A stretch of DNA of 64,000 nt, from assembly GCA_023386235.1 (NCBI GenBank), contig JAEWKC010000006.1, positions 62,001 through 126,000 on the forward strand. The letters are read 5' to 3'. The position numbers and the translations under genes are program-made. The stretch is from Bacteroidota bacterium. Its GTDB lineage: Bacteria > Bacteroidota > Bacteroidia > Chitinophagales > Chitinophagaceae. Positions within the stretch are counted from its first letter, which is position 1. Each line of letters starts with the position of its first letter. Positions 1-7,460 of the stretch are shown piece after piece. The notes beneath the pieces are model-generated. The model worked only from the letters and a program-made list of their open reading frames with translations, did no database searches and was not told the origin of the DNA.

Positions 1-587
1 TTGGCAACGCATTGTGGCAAAGGCTTTACGTGCGGAGCCCAGGTCATTACTACTTTTATTTTTTCTTTTTTAGGCTGAATAAGAGAAGAAAATTCTTCAA
101 TGGTGAGCACATCGGTAAAGCTCTGCAAAGGGTGTAGCGTAGCGCTTTCCAGGCTGATGACAGGCTTACCGCAGTGCTGAATAAAACTGTTGATATAGCT
201 TTCGCTGTAGTCTTCTTCTTTGTTTTGCAAAGAGGGAAAAGATCGCATACCGAGTATGTCAAAATAATTTCCTAAAACGGGTGCCGCCTCTTTAATATGT
301 TCAGATGTAGAACCGTTCATTACTGCGCCATCCTCAAACTCAAGTTGCCAGCCTTCTTTGTCTACATTAAATACAATAGCTTCCATGCCTAAATTCTGAG
401 CAGCTATCTGGGTACTGATTCTGGTGCGCAAACTGGGATTGAGAAACAATAGTCCTATTTTTTTATTTTCTCCCAAATGCTTATCAATAAAAGGATTGGC
501 CTTGTAGTGCAATGCCTTTTTCACAAATTGGTTTACATCGCTAACATCTTTTACACTTGTGAATTTGTTTTTTATTAATAAGGACAT
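1..587 (-). CDS. argF: N-acyl-ornithine carbamoyltransferase, 3' end cut off by the window edge
   Basis: The gene reads leftwards from an ATG at 587 and leaves the window, giving about 195 residues of an expected ~320. It belongs to the aspartate/ornithine carbamoyltransferase family: the carbamoyl-phosphate motif S-x-R-T-R is present (LFLNPSLRTRIST, about residues 48-60), as is HPLQSFTD (about residues 152-159), which replaces the HPxQ loop of ordinary ornithine transcarbamylases. In Bacteroidota this position in the arginine operon is held by the enzyme acting on N-succinyl-L-ornithine (or N-acetyl-L-ornithine in xanthomonads), carbamylating it to the N-acyl-citrulline. Which acyl group is used cannot be settled from the visible part. 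It follows argD by about 60 bases and is probably cotranscribed. argB, argE and argH are not in the window and would be expected further left. Confidence 0.88.
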   Translation of the reverse strand, partial: MSLLIKNKFTSVKDVSDVNQFVKKALHYKANPFIDKHLGENKKIGLLFLNPSLRTRISTQIAAQNLGMEAIVFNVDKEGWQLEFEDGAVMNGSTSEHIKEAAPVLGNYFDILGMRSFPSLQNKEEDYSESYINSFIQHCGKPVISLESATLHPLQSFTDVLTIEEFSSLIQPKKEKIKVVMTWAPHVKPLPQCVA

Positions 588-645
588 TTTCTTTTCTAGA
601 TTTTATTATTAGCTCAAAGTAAAAAAATAAAATGTGGTAACCAAA

Positions 646-1794
646 TCAAACTTTTGGAGTTAATTCCTGGATTGCCTCTTCTAAGTTATCTATAAATTCG
701 TCGGTCAATTTTCGGCTGATCGCCAGTGAAGGCAACAACCTTATAACGTTTGGCTTGGCTTCGCCCGTAAAAATATAATGCTCGAATAACAATTTTTTTC
801 TTAAATCTTTTAGAGACTCTGGTACATCAAAGCCAATCATTAAGCCCTTTCCACGCACATTTTCTATTTGTTTAAAGGCTTTTAATTTATTTTGCAGGTA
901 CATGCCTCTCTGCCTGGTTTGTTCAATCAATCCTTCATTTTCTATTACCTGCAATACGGCCAGTGCAGCGGCGCAAGCTAAATGATTGCCGCCAAAAGTA
1001 GTGCCTAACATGCCATGTTTAGCTTTGATTTTAGGAGATATAAGAATGCCGCCAATGGGAAATCCGTTGCCCATTCCTTTAGCCATTGAATAAATATCGG
1101 CATTTACATTGGCATAGTCGTGAGAGAAAAACTTTCCGCTTCTTCCATACCCGCACTGTACGCTGTCGGCTATAAAAATAGCGTTGTGTTCATCGCAGAG
1201 CCGTCTTATTTTCTGAAGAAAAGAAGCTTCTGCAATCCTTATGCCGCCTACACCTTGTATACCTTCTACAATTACGGATGATATTTCATTTCCTTGTTTA
1301 GAGAATACTTCTTCTAAAGCATTCTCGTCATTGAAAGGGAGGAACAGGATATTCTCTGTTTCGTTTACCGGAGCTACTATAGATTTATTATCAGTTGCTG
1401 CCACCGCTAAAGATGTTCTGCCGTGAAATGACTTATTGAAGGCGATAACTTTTTTTCTTTCGTTGTAAAAAGATGCCAGCTTCAGCGCGTTTTCATTGGC
1501 TTCCGCGCCACTGTTGCATAGAAACAACTGATAATCTTTTTTCCCCGATACTTGTACAAGTTTTTCAGCCAGCTCTTCCTGTATAGGTATTTTTACAGAG
1601 TTGGAATAGAAAGAAATTTTGTGTAATTGCTCTTCAATAGCTTTAACCCAGTGAGGATGATTGTGGCCAATGGAAATTACCGCATGGCCTCCGTACATAT
1701 CTAAATACTGAATACCTTTATCGTCCCAAACATAAGAGCCAAGCGCTTTTGAGATGGTGATATCATTAATAGGGTAAACGTCGAATAGATTCAT
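646..1794 (-). CDS. argD: N-acyl-ornithine aminotransferase (class III PLP enzyme)
   Basis: A 382-residue class III PLP-dependent aminotransferase that should interconvert N-acyl-glutamate semialdehyde and N-acyl-ornithine, using glutamate as amino donor. Visible features are the SGAEANENA phosphate-binding loop (about residues 95-103), FHGRT (about 123-127) and the Schiff-base lysine in YSMAKGMGNGFPIGG (K239). The acid that holds the pyridine nitrogen is D210 in IADSVQCGYGR; the usual following Glu is Ser here. The length is normal for ArgD. It sits between argC and argF in the arginine operon, which separates it functionally from the second class III enzyme at 39303 (ornithine aminotransferase). 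Confidence 0.92.
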   Translation of the reverse strand: MNLFDVYPINDITISKALGSYVWDDKGIQYLDMYGGHAVISIGHNHPHWVKAIEEQLHKISFYSNSVKIPIQEELAEKLVQVSGKKDYQLFLCNSGAEANENALKLASFYNERKKVIAFNKSFHGRTSLAVAATDNKSIVAPVNETENILFLPFNDENALEEVFSKQGNEISSVIVEGIQGVGGIRIAEASFLQKIRRLCDEHNAIFIADSVQCGYGRSGKFFSHDYANVNADIYSMAKGMGNGFPIGGILISPKIKAKHGMLGTTFGGNHLACAAALAVLQVIENEGLIEQTRQRGMYLQNKLKAFKQIENVRGKGLMIGFDVPESLKDLRKKLLFEHYIFTGEAKPNVIRLLPSLAISRKLTDEFIDNLEEAIQELTPKV

Positions 1795-1882
1795 GATGCT
1801 GTATGATTTACGGTATATGGGGTTTATGGTAAATGGTATATAGTGTGTGCTATGTGTATTTAATCAGGTTGTTTCCTACATC

Positions 1883-2881
1883 TTAAAAATAGTTGGCCTT
1901 TAGCTTTAATCCTTCTTTTTCATTCAATCCAAACAGGATGTTCATGTTTTGAACCGCCTGTCCTGATGCGCCTTTCAGTAAATTATCCGTAGCGGAATGT
2001 ACTACCAGTTTAGAGCCTACCTTCTCCATAGATATCACGCATTTATTAGTGTTCACTACCTGCTTTAAAAAAATAGGAGAATCTGAAACCTGTGTGAATA
2101 CCGCGTTTGCATAGAAGTCTTTATATAGTTGAAACACCTCTGTATAACTTAGGTCGCAATTAATTGTAGAGCTGATAAAGATGCCCCGGGTAAAGTCGCC
2201 GCGCCAGGGTACAAAATTTATTTTACTGTCACCTATACCGGGATTGAGCTGGTTGATAGATTCATTGATCTCGCTAAGATGCTGATGTGTAAGCGTTTTA
2301 TAAGCCTGAATATTGTTGGCTCTCCAGGAAAAATGCGAAGTAGGAGAGAGGCTTTGTCCTGCTCCTGTAGAACCTGTGATGCCGGTGGAGTAAACTTCGC
2401 TTTGTATAAGTCCGGCTTTAGCCAGTGGTAATAACCCCAACTGAAGCGTTGTGGCAAAGCAGCCCGGGTTGGCTATGTTTTGGGCGGTTTTGATTTTTTC
2501 TAAATTCAATTCAGGAAGACCGTAAACAAATTGTTTCCCGTTAAATTCGGCGTCTTTAACTAACCTGAAATCGTTGGCCAAGTCTATGATCTTTATGCTG
2601 TTGTCAACAGTATTGGCTTCCAGAAATCTTCTGGAATCGCCGTGGCCCCTACAAAGAAATAAAGCATCTATTTCGCCCGCGATTTGTATTTTTTCCAAAA
2701 CATCATCATCAGAAAAAAATAGTTCTTCGCCAATTAAATCTGCATGTACTTTATCAATTCTGTTAGCTGCATTGCTTTTGCTGTGTATAAAACTCACTTC
2801 CACCTCGGGATGATTAATCAATAACCTTATTAGTTCGCCGCCCGTATATCCCGCTCCGCCTATGATTCCAACTTTTATCAT
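1883..2881 (-). CDS. argC: N-acetyl-gamma-glutamyl-phosphate reductase
   Basis: A 332-residue NADPH-dependent reductase making N-acyl-glutamate semialdehyde from the acyl phosphate. It begins with the nucleotide-binding motif VGIIGGAGYTGGELIRLL and carries the active-site cysteine in IANPGCFATTLQLGLLPL, both diagnostic of ArgC. I chose the ATG at 2881, not the in-frame upstream ATG at 2911: it starts right at the family N terminus (MIKVGIIGG), lies 4 nt after the argG stop, and the upstream start would overlap argG with 10 unrelated lysine-rich residues. It is the middle gene of the arginine operon. Confidence 0.93.
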   Translation of the reverse strand: MIKVGIIGGAGYTGGELIRLLINHPEVEVSFIHSKSNAANRIDKVHADLIGEELFFSDDDVLEKIQIAGEIDALFLCRGHGDSRRFLEANTVDNSIKIIDLANDFRLVKDAEFNGKQFVYGLPELNLEKIKTAQNIANPGCFATTLQLGLLPLAKAGLIQSEVYSTGITGSTGAGQSLSPTSHFSWRANNIQAYKTLTHQHLSEINESINQLNPGIGDSKINFVPWRGDFTRGIFISSTINCDLSYTEVFQLYKDFYANAVFTQVSDSPIFLKQVVNTNKCVISMEKVGSKLVVHSATDNLLKGASGQAVQNMNILFGLNEKEGLKLKANYF

Positions 2882-2885
2882 TGTT

Positions 2886-4082
2886 TTATTTTTTATCTTT
2901 AACCGATTCAAAAATTACCAGCTGGTTGCTGAATATTTTACTAAAGCCTCTTACATCGTCGCCTGTCCAGCCGTTATTCATTTCACCGTATTTTCCAAAC
3001 TTGCTGCTCATAAGATCGTACTTAGATTCAATGCCTTCTACCTGAAAGCGATAAGGCATCAGCTTTACAAACACGTTGCCGCTAACGTGCTGCTGCGAAC
3101 TTTGCATATACGCTTCCATGTCGCGCATTACAGGATCGAGGAACTGGCCTTCGTGGAGCCAGTTGCCGTAAAACGCGGTCAGCGTGTCTTTCCAGCTAAG
3201 CTGCCACTTGGTCAATACATGTTTTTCTAAAGTGTGGTGCGCTTTAATAATAACCATTGGCGCCGCCGCTTCAAATCCTACACGCCCTTTTATACCAATG
3301 ATGGTATCACCCACATGCACATCGCGCCCTATGCCAAATGGAGCGGCAATATCCTGTAAGTGCTGTATTGCCTGTGCCGGGTGCTTAAATTTTTTATTGT
3401 TGATGCCTGTAAGCTCCCCGTTTTTGAACACCAGCTTCACGGTTTCGGCATCTTTTTCTTTTTTGGTAACTTTGGTTGGAAAAGCTTCTTCGGGCAGCGA
3501 TTCGCGCGAGTTCAGTGTTTCTCTGCCGCCTACGCTGGTGCCCCACAATCCCTGATTGATAGAGTATTTTGATTTTTCAAAATTCATTTTTACTCCTTTC
3601 TTTTTCAGAAATTCTATTTCTTCTTCTCTGCTCAGTTTCAGATCTCTGATGGGAGTGATGATTTCCATTTCCGGTACAATAATGTTAAATACCATATCAA
3701 ATCTTACCTGGTCGTTTCCTGCCCCGGTGCTGCCATGCGCTATTGCGTCTGCTTTCAGCTCTCTGGCATATTGTGCAATATGAATGGCTTGTATAACTCT
3801 TTCGGCGCTTACGCTTAAAGGATAAGTATTGTTTTTAAGTATATTGCCGAAAATAAGATATTTTATGATTTTGTTGTAATAGCCTTCAATGGCATCAATT
3901 GTTTTATGTGTGACAACGCCTAAAGCTTTGGCGTGTTTTTCAATGCGCTTAATTTCTTCTTTGGAAAAGCCGCCTGTGTTGACGATTACGCTATGTACAT
4001 CGTAACCTAATTCTTCAAAATGCTTTACGCAGTACGTTGTATCGAGGCCTCCACTGAAACCGAGAACAATTTTCTTTGCCAT
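2886..4082 (-). CDS. argG: Argininosuccinate synthase
   Basis: A 398-residue ATP-dependent ligase joining citrulline and aspartate. The N-terminal PP-loop is plain (SGGLDT at residues 10-15 of VLGFSGGLDTTYCVKHF) and HGSTGAGNDQVRFD follows at about residues 115-128, the citrulline/ATP-binding segment of this family. The length matches the shorter argG type common in Bacteroidota. It lies 4 nt downstream of the GNAT gene and 4 nt upstream of argC, so translation within the operon is nearly continuous. Confidence 0.95.
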   Translation of the reverse strand: MAKKIVLGFSGGLDTTYCVKHFEELGYDVHSVIVNTGGFSKEEIKRIEKHAKALGVVTHKTIDAIEGYYNKIIKYLIFGNILKNNTYPLSVSAERVIQAIHIAQYARELKADAIAHGSTGAGNDQVRFDMVFNIIVPEMEIITPIRDLKLSREEEIEFLKKKGVKMNFEKSKYSINQGLWGTSVGGRETLNSRESLPEEAFPTKVTKKEKDAETVKLVFKNGELTGINNKKFKHPAQAIQHLQDIAAPFGIGRDVHVGDTIIGIKGRVGFEAAAPMVIIKAHHTLEKHVLTKWQLSWKDTLTAFYGNWLHEGQFLDPVMRDMEAYMQSSQQHVSGNVFVKLMPYRFQVEGIESKYDLMSSKFGKYGEMNNGWTGDDVRGFSKIFSNQLVIFESVKDKK

Positions 4083-4086
4083 AGTA

Positions 4087-4755
4087 TTAATGTTTTTTTC
4101 TTGAGTTCTTTAAAAATTTGTATTTCTTAAATCTGAACAAACGCTCGAAAACATTCGATTTTTCTTCAAAGTATTCTTTGGTTTCTTCAGGTTGATAATG
4201 ATCTTTAGGATCAAACAACATTGCCGTACACATGCAGTTTTTCCTATCTTTAGACATTAGAATATCGTAGTTGACACAACTTTTGCAGCCTGCCCAAAAT
4301 TCATCGTCATCGGTTAGTTCGCTGTAAGTTACGGGTTCGTAACCCAGGTCGGAGTTGATCTTCATTACGGCCAGGCCCGTGGTTAATCCGAATATTTTTG
4401 CGTGAGGATATTTTTTTCTCGAAAGGGCAAATGTTTCTGCTTTAATTCGTTTGGCTACGCCGCTTTTTCTATGTGCCGGAGTAACGATCAGGCCGCTGTT
4501 GGCAACAAATTCGCCATGGCCCCATTCTTCTATATAGCAAAAGCCTATCCACTCACCCTTATCTGTAAGGGCAATGACGGCTTTGTCTTCCAGCATTTTG
4601 TTTGCTACATATTCAGGTGTTCGTTTAGCAATGCCCGTTCCGCGCGCTTTAGCGGATGATTCCATTTCTGCTACTATAGTTTCGGCATAATGTACATCGT
4701 TGCTCGTTGCAATTCTTACTGTGATATTATCTTTTGGAATATTATTATTCGCCAC
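4087..4755 (-). CDS. GNAT N-acyltransferase of the arginine operon (putative first-step enzyme)
   Basis: A 222-residue GNAT-fold acyltransferase. The acyl-CoA pyrophosphate loop is visible as TPAHRKSGVAKRIKAE (about residues 92-107), after the beta-strand segment WIGFCYIEEWG. The C-terminal part has a conserved-looking cysteine cluster (GCKSC and NCMC, about residues 155-174) not seen in classical ArgA. It is the first gene of the arg operon, 4 nt before argG. Position suggests that it N-acylates glutamate, the entry step of the pathway; whether the donor is acetyl-CoA or succinyl-CoA cannot be told from sequence. The family assignment is firm, the role inferred from context. Confidence 0.8.
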   Translation of the reverse strand: MANNNIPKDNITVRIATSNDVHYAETIVAEMESSAKARGTGIAKRTPEYVANKMLEDKAVIALTDKGEWIGFCYIEEWGHGEFVANSGLIVTPAHRKSGVAKRIKAETFALSRKKYPHAKIFGLTTGLAVMKINSDLGYEPVTYSELTDDDEFWAGCKSCVNYDILMSKDRKNCMCTAMLFDPKDHYQPEETKEYFEEKSNVFERLFRFKKYKFLKNSRKKH

Positions 4756-5148
4756 TATGAAATAAAAAATTAAATGATATAAAATTTAAAAACTAAAGAA
4801 AGGTATCTGCCAGGCAGAAAAAGACGGAGGTTTATTAAATTCTATATCGTCGCAATTGTACTCCGGATGTGTGAACGCAAGGAGAGTAGGAGCGCTCTGC
4901 AATGAAAGCGTGCCTGAGTGATATATGATTATAGTAGTTTACTTGTTTCAATTCTATTTTCAATTCTATGTGAAAAAGATGTTTGACTAAAGTCAGATGC
5001 AAATGTATAAAAGTTATAGCAATAAACAGGGCGTAACCAATGAAAATTTTACTGACAATACGCTGATACTTTAGAAACAGTCTAATTTTATGAAGACATT
5101 ATTTTTTGCTTTACTTTCCCATGCGTGAAAAAAAATCTCTAAAAAAAA
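4756..5148. other. Intergenic leader and regulatory region upstream of the arginine operon
   Basis: No gene of convincing length or composition is seen. The stretch is AT-rich and holds the candidate arg promoter, the two small palindromes noted there, and a short segment at 4887-4899 (GTAGGAGCGCTCTG-like) resembling the CTCCGyAGGArCGCT hairpin repeats found elsewhere in the window. It may be an unusually long 5' untranslated region. Confidence 0.4.
5000..5007 (-). promoter_or_regulatory. Candidate -7 promoter element of the arginine operon
   Basis: On the minus strand this reads TACATTTG, an exact match to the Bacteroidota -7 consensus TAnnTTTG. No good TTTG element lies at the expected distance upstream. 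It would give the arg operon a leader of roughly 230 nt, which contains two short perfect inverted repeats (TCTGCC-A-GGCAGA at 4806-4818, and TGACT-AA-AGTCA at about 4984-4995 beside the element). It is the only clear -7 match in the gap. Confidence 0.35.
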
Positions 5149-5179
5149 TTTGGAGAATAAAAAATTGATTTTATATTTG
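5149..5179 (+). promoter_or_regulatory. Consensus promoter of tRNA-Val
   Basis: TTTG at 5149-5152, then exactly 19 bases, then TATATTTG at 5172-5179. This fits the primary-sigma promoter described for Bacteroidota (-33 TTTG, -7 TAnnTTTG). Transcription would start about 6-8 bases downstream, just ahead of the tRNA at 5193. Confidence 0.85.
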
Positions 5180-5192
5180 CACTCCCAATTAA

Positions 5193-5267
5193 GGGAGCTT
5201 AGCTCAGTTGGTTTAGAGCATCTGCCTTACAAGCAGAGGGTCACTGGTTCGACTCCAGTAGCTCCCA
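5193..5267 (+). tRNA. tRNA-Val (anticodon TAC)
   Basis: A complete cloverleaf: acceptor stem GGGAGCT pairs with AGCTCCC, the D arm contains AGCTCAGTTGG, the anticodon stem TCTGC/GCAGA encloses the loop CTTACAA with anticodon TAC at 5228-5230, and the T arm contains GGTTCGACTCC. The CCA end is not fully encoded (ACA follows the acceptor stem). It is a single gene with its own promoter and terminator. Confidence 0.97.
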
Positions 5268-5274
5268 CAAAACG

Positions 5275-5311
5275 AAAAGCCTTGATAACAGTACGTTTCA
5301 AGGCTTTTTTT
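5275..5311 (+). terminator. Rho-independent terminator of tRNA-Val
   Basis: AAAAGCCTTG (5275-5284) pairs with CAAGGCTTTT (5299-5308) across a 14-base loop and runs into a T tract. It begins 8 bases after the tRNA. Confidence 0.85.
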
Positions 5312-5714
5312 AATAGAAGTATTTAAGAGAGCCTTCCCCACAATTTGCACCGCACTATTTAAAATTTAGCCTTTGTAATTATGCAAAGCAAAACGTATAA
5401 TGTATTGACGTTCGAGGGCTAATACCTGCAATAAAACTTTTATATGCTTAGATACGTACACAAGGACCTGAAATCCTTTTTGCTTTCAAGTTCGGGATGC
5501 GCTTTACTGACATGCTGAACAGCACTAATTTTGTAATCTTCTTTACAGTTTTTACATTTGTGTATGGCTCTTTGTTTTAATAAAATAATAAAAGAAATGA
5601 AAGTAAGCCTCGCCGGAGACGATAGAACACAGCTACGAAGCGAGGACGCTTCGCAGAACGAGGAAATATATGATGCAGGAGTAAATATAGTACCGAGATA
5701 ATAAACTTAAAGAT
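5312..5714. other. Non-coding stretch downstream of tRNA-Val with a repeat hairpin
   Basis: No intact gene is seen. It holds a dispersed hairpin repeat (about 5608-5660, listed separately) and, on the minus strand at 5440-5580, a stop-terminated reading frame without a start codon whose translation contains CKNCKEDYK followed by two histidines. The composition is AT-rich. I looked for a duplicated tRNA 3' end that would mark an integrated element and found none. Confidence 0.4.
5608..5660. repeat. Dispersed hairpin repeat, family A (copy 1)
   Basis: CGAAGCG (5636-5642) and CGCTTCG (5647-5653) form a 7-bp stem with loop AGGA, followed by CAGAAC. The core GACGCTTCGCAGAAC is identical to that of the copy at 42774-42830, and upstream bases (GGAG, ATA, AA) also align over roughly 50 bp. 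It looks like a REP-type intergenic palindrome. No transposase is linked to it. Confidence 0.65.
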
Positions 5715-6238
5715 ATGAATTACTTTGAGAAAGCAGTAGAATTGGATATGAATAAAAAATATGTAGCAGCTATGGAAATGTATGAGATTCTATAATCGCA
5801 AATGAAGGAATTTTAGACGCCTATATAAATTTAGCATATATATACTGGGCTGCGGGATGTGAGTTGGCGTGGTCTGTAAATATTAATATAAACAAAATAA
5901 TTCGTAGAAATGGTTATGAGTTGTCATTCATAAAATTGACGGAGGCGAAAAAGTTTTTTGATAGCTCAGAACTATATTTTTGGGAGTTGTATTTTAAAAG
6001 GCGAACTATAGGTGATGATATTTCAGAATCTGAAATTGTAAATATACTAAATAGACATCCTTTTACAGGCTATGATCCCTATTTTTATTTATTTTTACTT
6101 GATAGAGAGAAATATATAAAAGAAGCCAAAACATTATATCAAGAGTGTATGAATAATCCTATTTTTAAGAATATAGAAATGATGTCCGTTATGTCTGCTC
6201 TTCTTGATATTCCGCAGGGCATCAAGAAGTATAGATAA
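5715..6238 (+). pseudogene. Frameshifted small hypothetical gene (TPR-like N terminus)
   Basis: An ATG at 5715 opens a frame starting MNYFEKAVELD that stops at 5793; the adjacent frame opens at 5786 and continues to 6238. Adding one G beside 5786 (GAG to GAGG) joins them into a single protein of about 174 residues reading MEMYEDSIIANEGI across the junction, followed by AYINLAYIYW, a helical-repeat-like segment. The beginning resembles TPR/SEL1-type repeats with alternating Tyr, Ala and Glu. The function is unknown. A single-base sequencing error would look the same as a mutation. The longest intact piece alone (from a TTG at 5864) lacks a natural start. Confidence 0.55.
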
Positions 6239-6360
6239 AACAGATTTGTAATCTGTAAATAAGTTCTTTGAAAGCTAAAAGTTGTATCTTTAATATTGTA
6301 AAATAGATGGCGGTGCCTGGCAGCCACTGCTCATGAAATAATTTATTTGAATGTAGTTGT

Positions 6361-6573
6361 ATGTATACAAAAACTTTTAATTGGAACCATAATTTTCATG
6401 TATGCTTTCTTCCTGCAAGACTGCCAGATACAAGCATTCTTCAGAAGATGAATAGGGAAATGCCTCCTAATAGTTTAGACTATACTTTTGTTCCTTTTAC
6501 TCCCAAGCCAGATTCTACCAATTGGATGATGAAAAAAGCTGGTTTAAAAGACCTTAAGTTTTGGAGTGAGTAA
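6361..6573 (+). CDS. Small hypothetical protein or gene fragment
   Basis: A 70-residue frame with no domain I recognise, rich in Pro, Asn and Trp (NWNHNFHVCF near the start, KFWSE at the end). It follows the frameshifted gene above by about 120 bases. It could be a small independent gene or the 3' remnant of a longer one. There is no clear ribosome-binding site or promoter. Support is limited to its length and plausible composition. Confidence 0.25.
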   Translation: MYTKTFNWNHNFHVCFLPARLPDTSILQKMNREMPPNSLDYTFVPFTPKPDSTNWMMKKAGLKDLKFWSE

Positions 6574-6639
6574 AAGCACAAGCGGGCGCTTAAGCCCGGT
6601 TAAGATCAACACTTCTTTTTTATAGTATGCAGAAAATCA

Positions 6640-7401
6640 TTAAAAGCATTCTTTTAAAAAAGAAAGAAATCTTTTCCATGAATTGTATTCGGCTTCAAAT
6701 CGATAGGCGGGAGAACCGAATACCGTGAACGCATGGGGAGCACAGCCATAGCTGATCATCTCGTTGGGCGCTTTTGCGGCCTCCAGCTCTGCAGCTAATT
6801 GCGCGAAGTCCTGCATGGTTATACTGGCATCCGCGGTGCCATGAAATATAATGATCTTACCTTTTGTATTATTGTAGTTTTGTCCTTCAGGTGTTCCTAG
6901 TCCTCCGTGAAAGCTTGCATAGCCCTTCACTTCAGCGCCAGACCTGGCTAGCTCAAGCGCGGCGGCTCCGCCGAAGCAATAGCCTATAGCTGCAATGTTT
7001 GTTGTGTTGCTTCCTTCTTTTTTAGCGGTAGCAAGGGCACCGTTCATTATAGCGCGCATCTTTTGCCTGTCTTTATACAACTCTCCGGTATGCTGCGCAC
7101 GATCTTTGTTTTCTGTAGGGCGAATTCCTTTCCCGAATAAATCAGCGGCAAATACCTGGTAACCTTCTTTGGCCAGCATTTCCGCACGCATTATTTCATA
7201 GTCTGTTAATCCGTCCCAATCATGCAATATCAATACCAGCGGAGCTTTATCTGCTTCATTGATAACGGGTTGTATAAAATATCCTTCGTAAGCCTGATTG
7301 TTTACATGATAGGTTACGTGTTTGCCTTTCTGGCCAAAAGCTAAAATGCCTGTACATACAAATACTGCACACAGGAGCGAACGGTAAATAAAATTGCGCA
7401 T
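6640..7401 (-). CDS. Dienelactone hydrolase family protein, exported
   Basis: A 253-residue alpha/beta hydrolase of the dienelactone hydrolase family. An N-terminal signal peptide (about residues 1-23, ending near FGQ) points to export. The nucleophile elbow is GYCFGGAAAL with Cys in place of Ser, typical of this family; the acid is probably in HGTADASI and the histidine in APHAFTVFG. The substrate is unknown; such proteins hydrolyse esters or lactones and are often generic. The gene stands alone on the minus strand, about 60 bases downstream of the exonuclease/GIY-YIG gene. Confidence 0.85.
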   Translation of the reverse strand: MRNFIYRSLLCAVFVCTGILAFGQKGKHVTYHVNNQAYEGYFIQPVINEADKAPLVLILHDWDGLTDYEIMRAEMLAKEGYQVFAADLFGKGIRPTENKDRAQHTGELYKDRQKMRAIMNGALATAKKEGSNTTNIAAIGYCFGGAAALELARSGAEVKGYASFHGGLGTPEGQNYNNTKGKIIIFHGTADASITMQDFAQLAAELEAAKAPNEMISYGCAPHAFTVFGSPAYRFEAEYNSWKRFLSFLKECF

Positions 7402-7460
7402 AGCTGAAATATTTTATTTGTAACCACGCAAAAAATGCACCATATAATGGTAAGAATAAT

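Noticed and set aside
2882..2911. Longer ArgC starting at 2911
   Set aside because: The extra ten residues overlap argG, lack family similarity, and the ATG at 2881 fits the N terminus and spacing.
5193..6640. Integrated element using tRNA-Val as attachment site
   Set aside because: No integrase gene and no duplicated tRNA 3' end were found in the following 1.4 kb.
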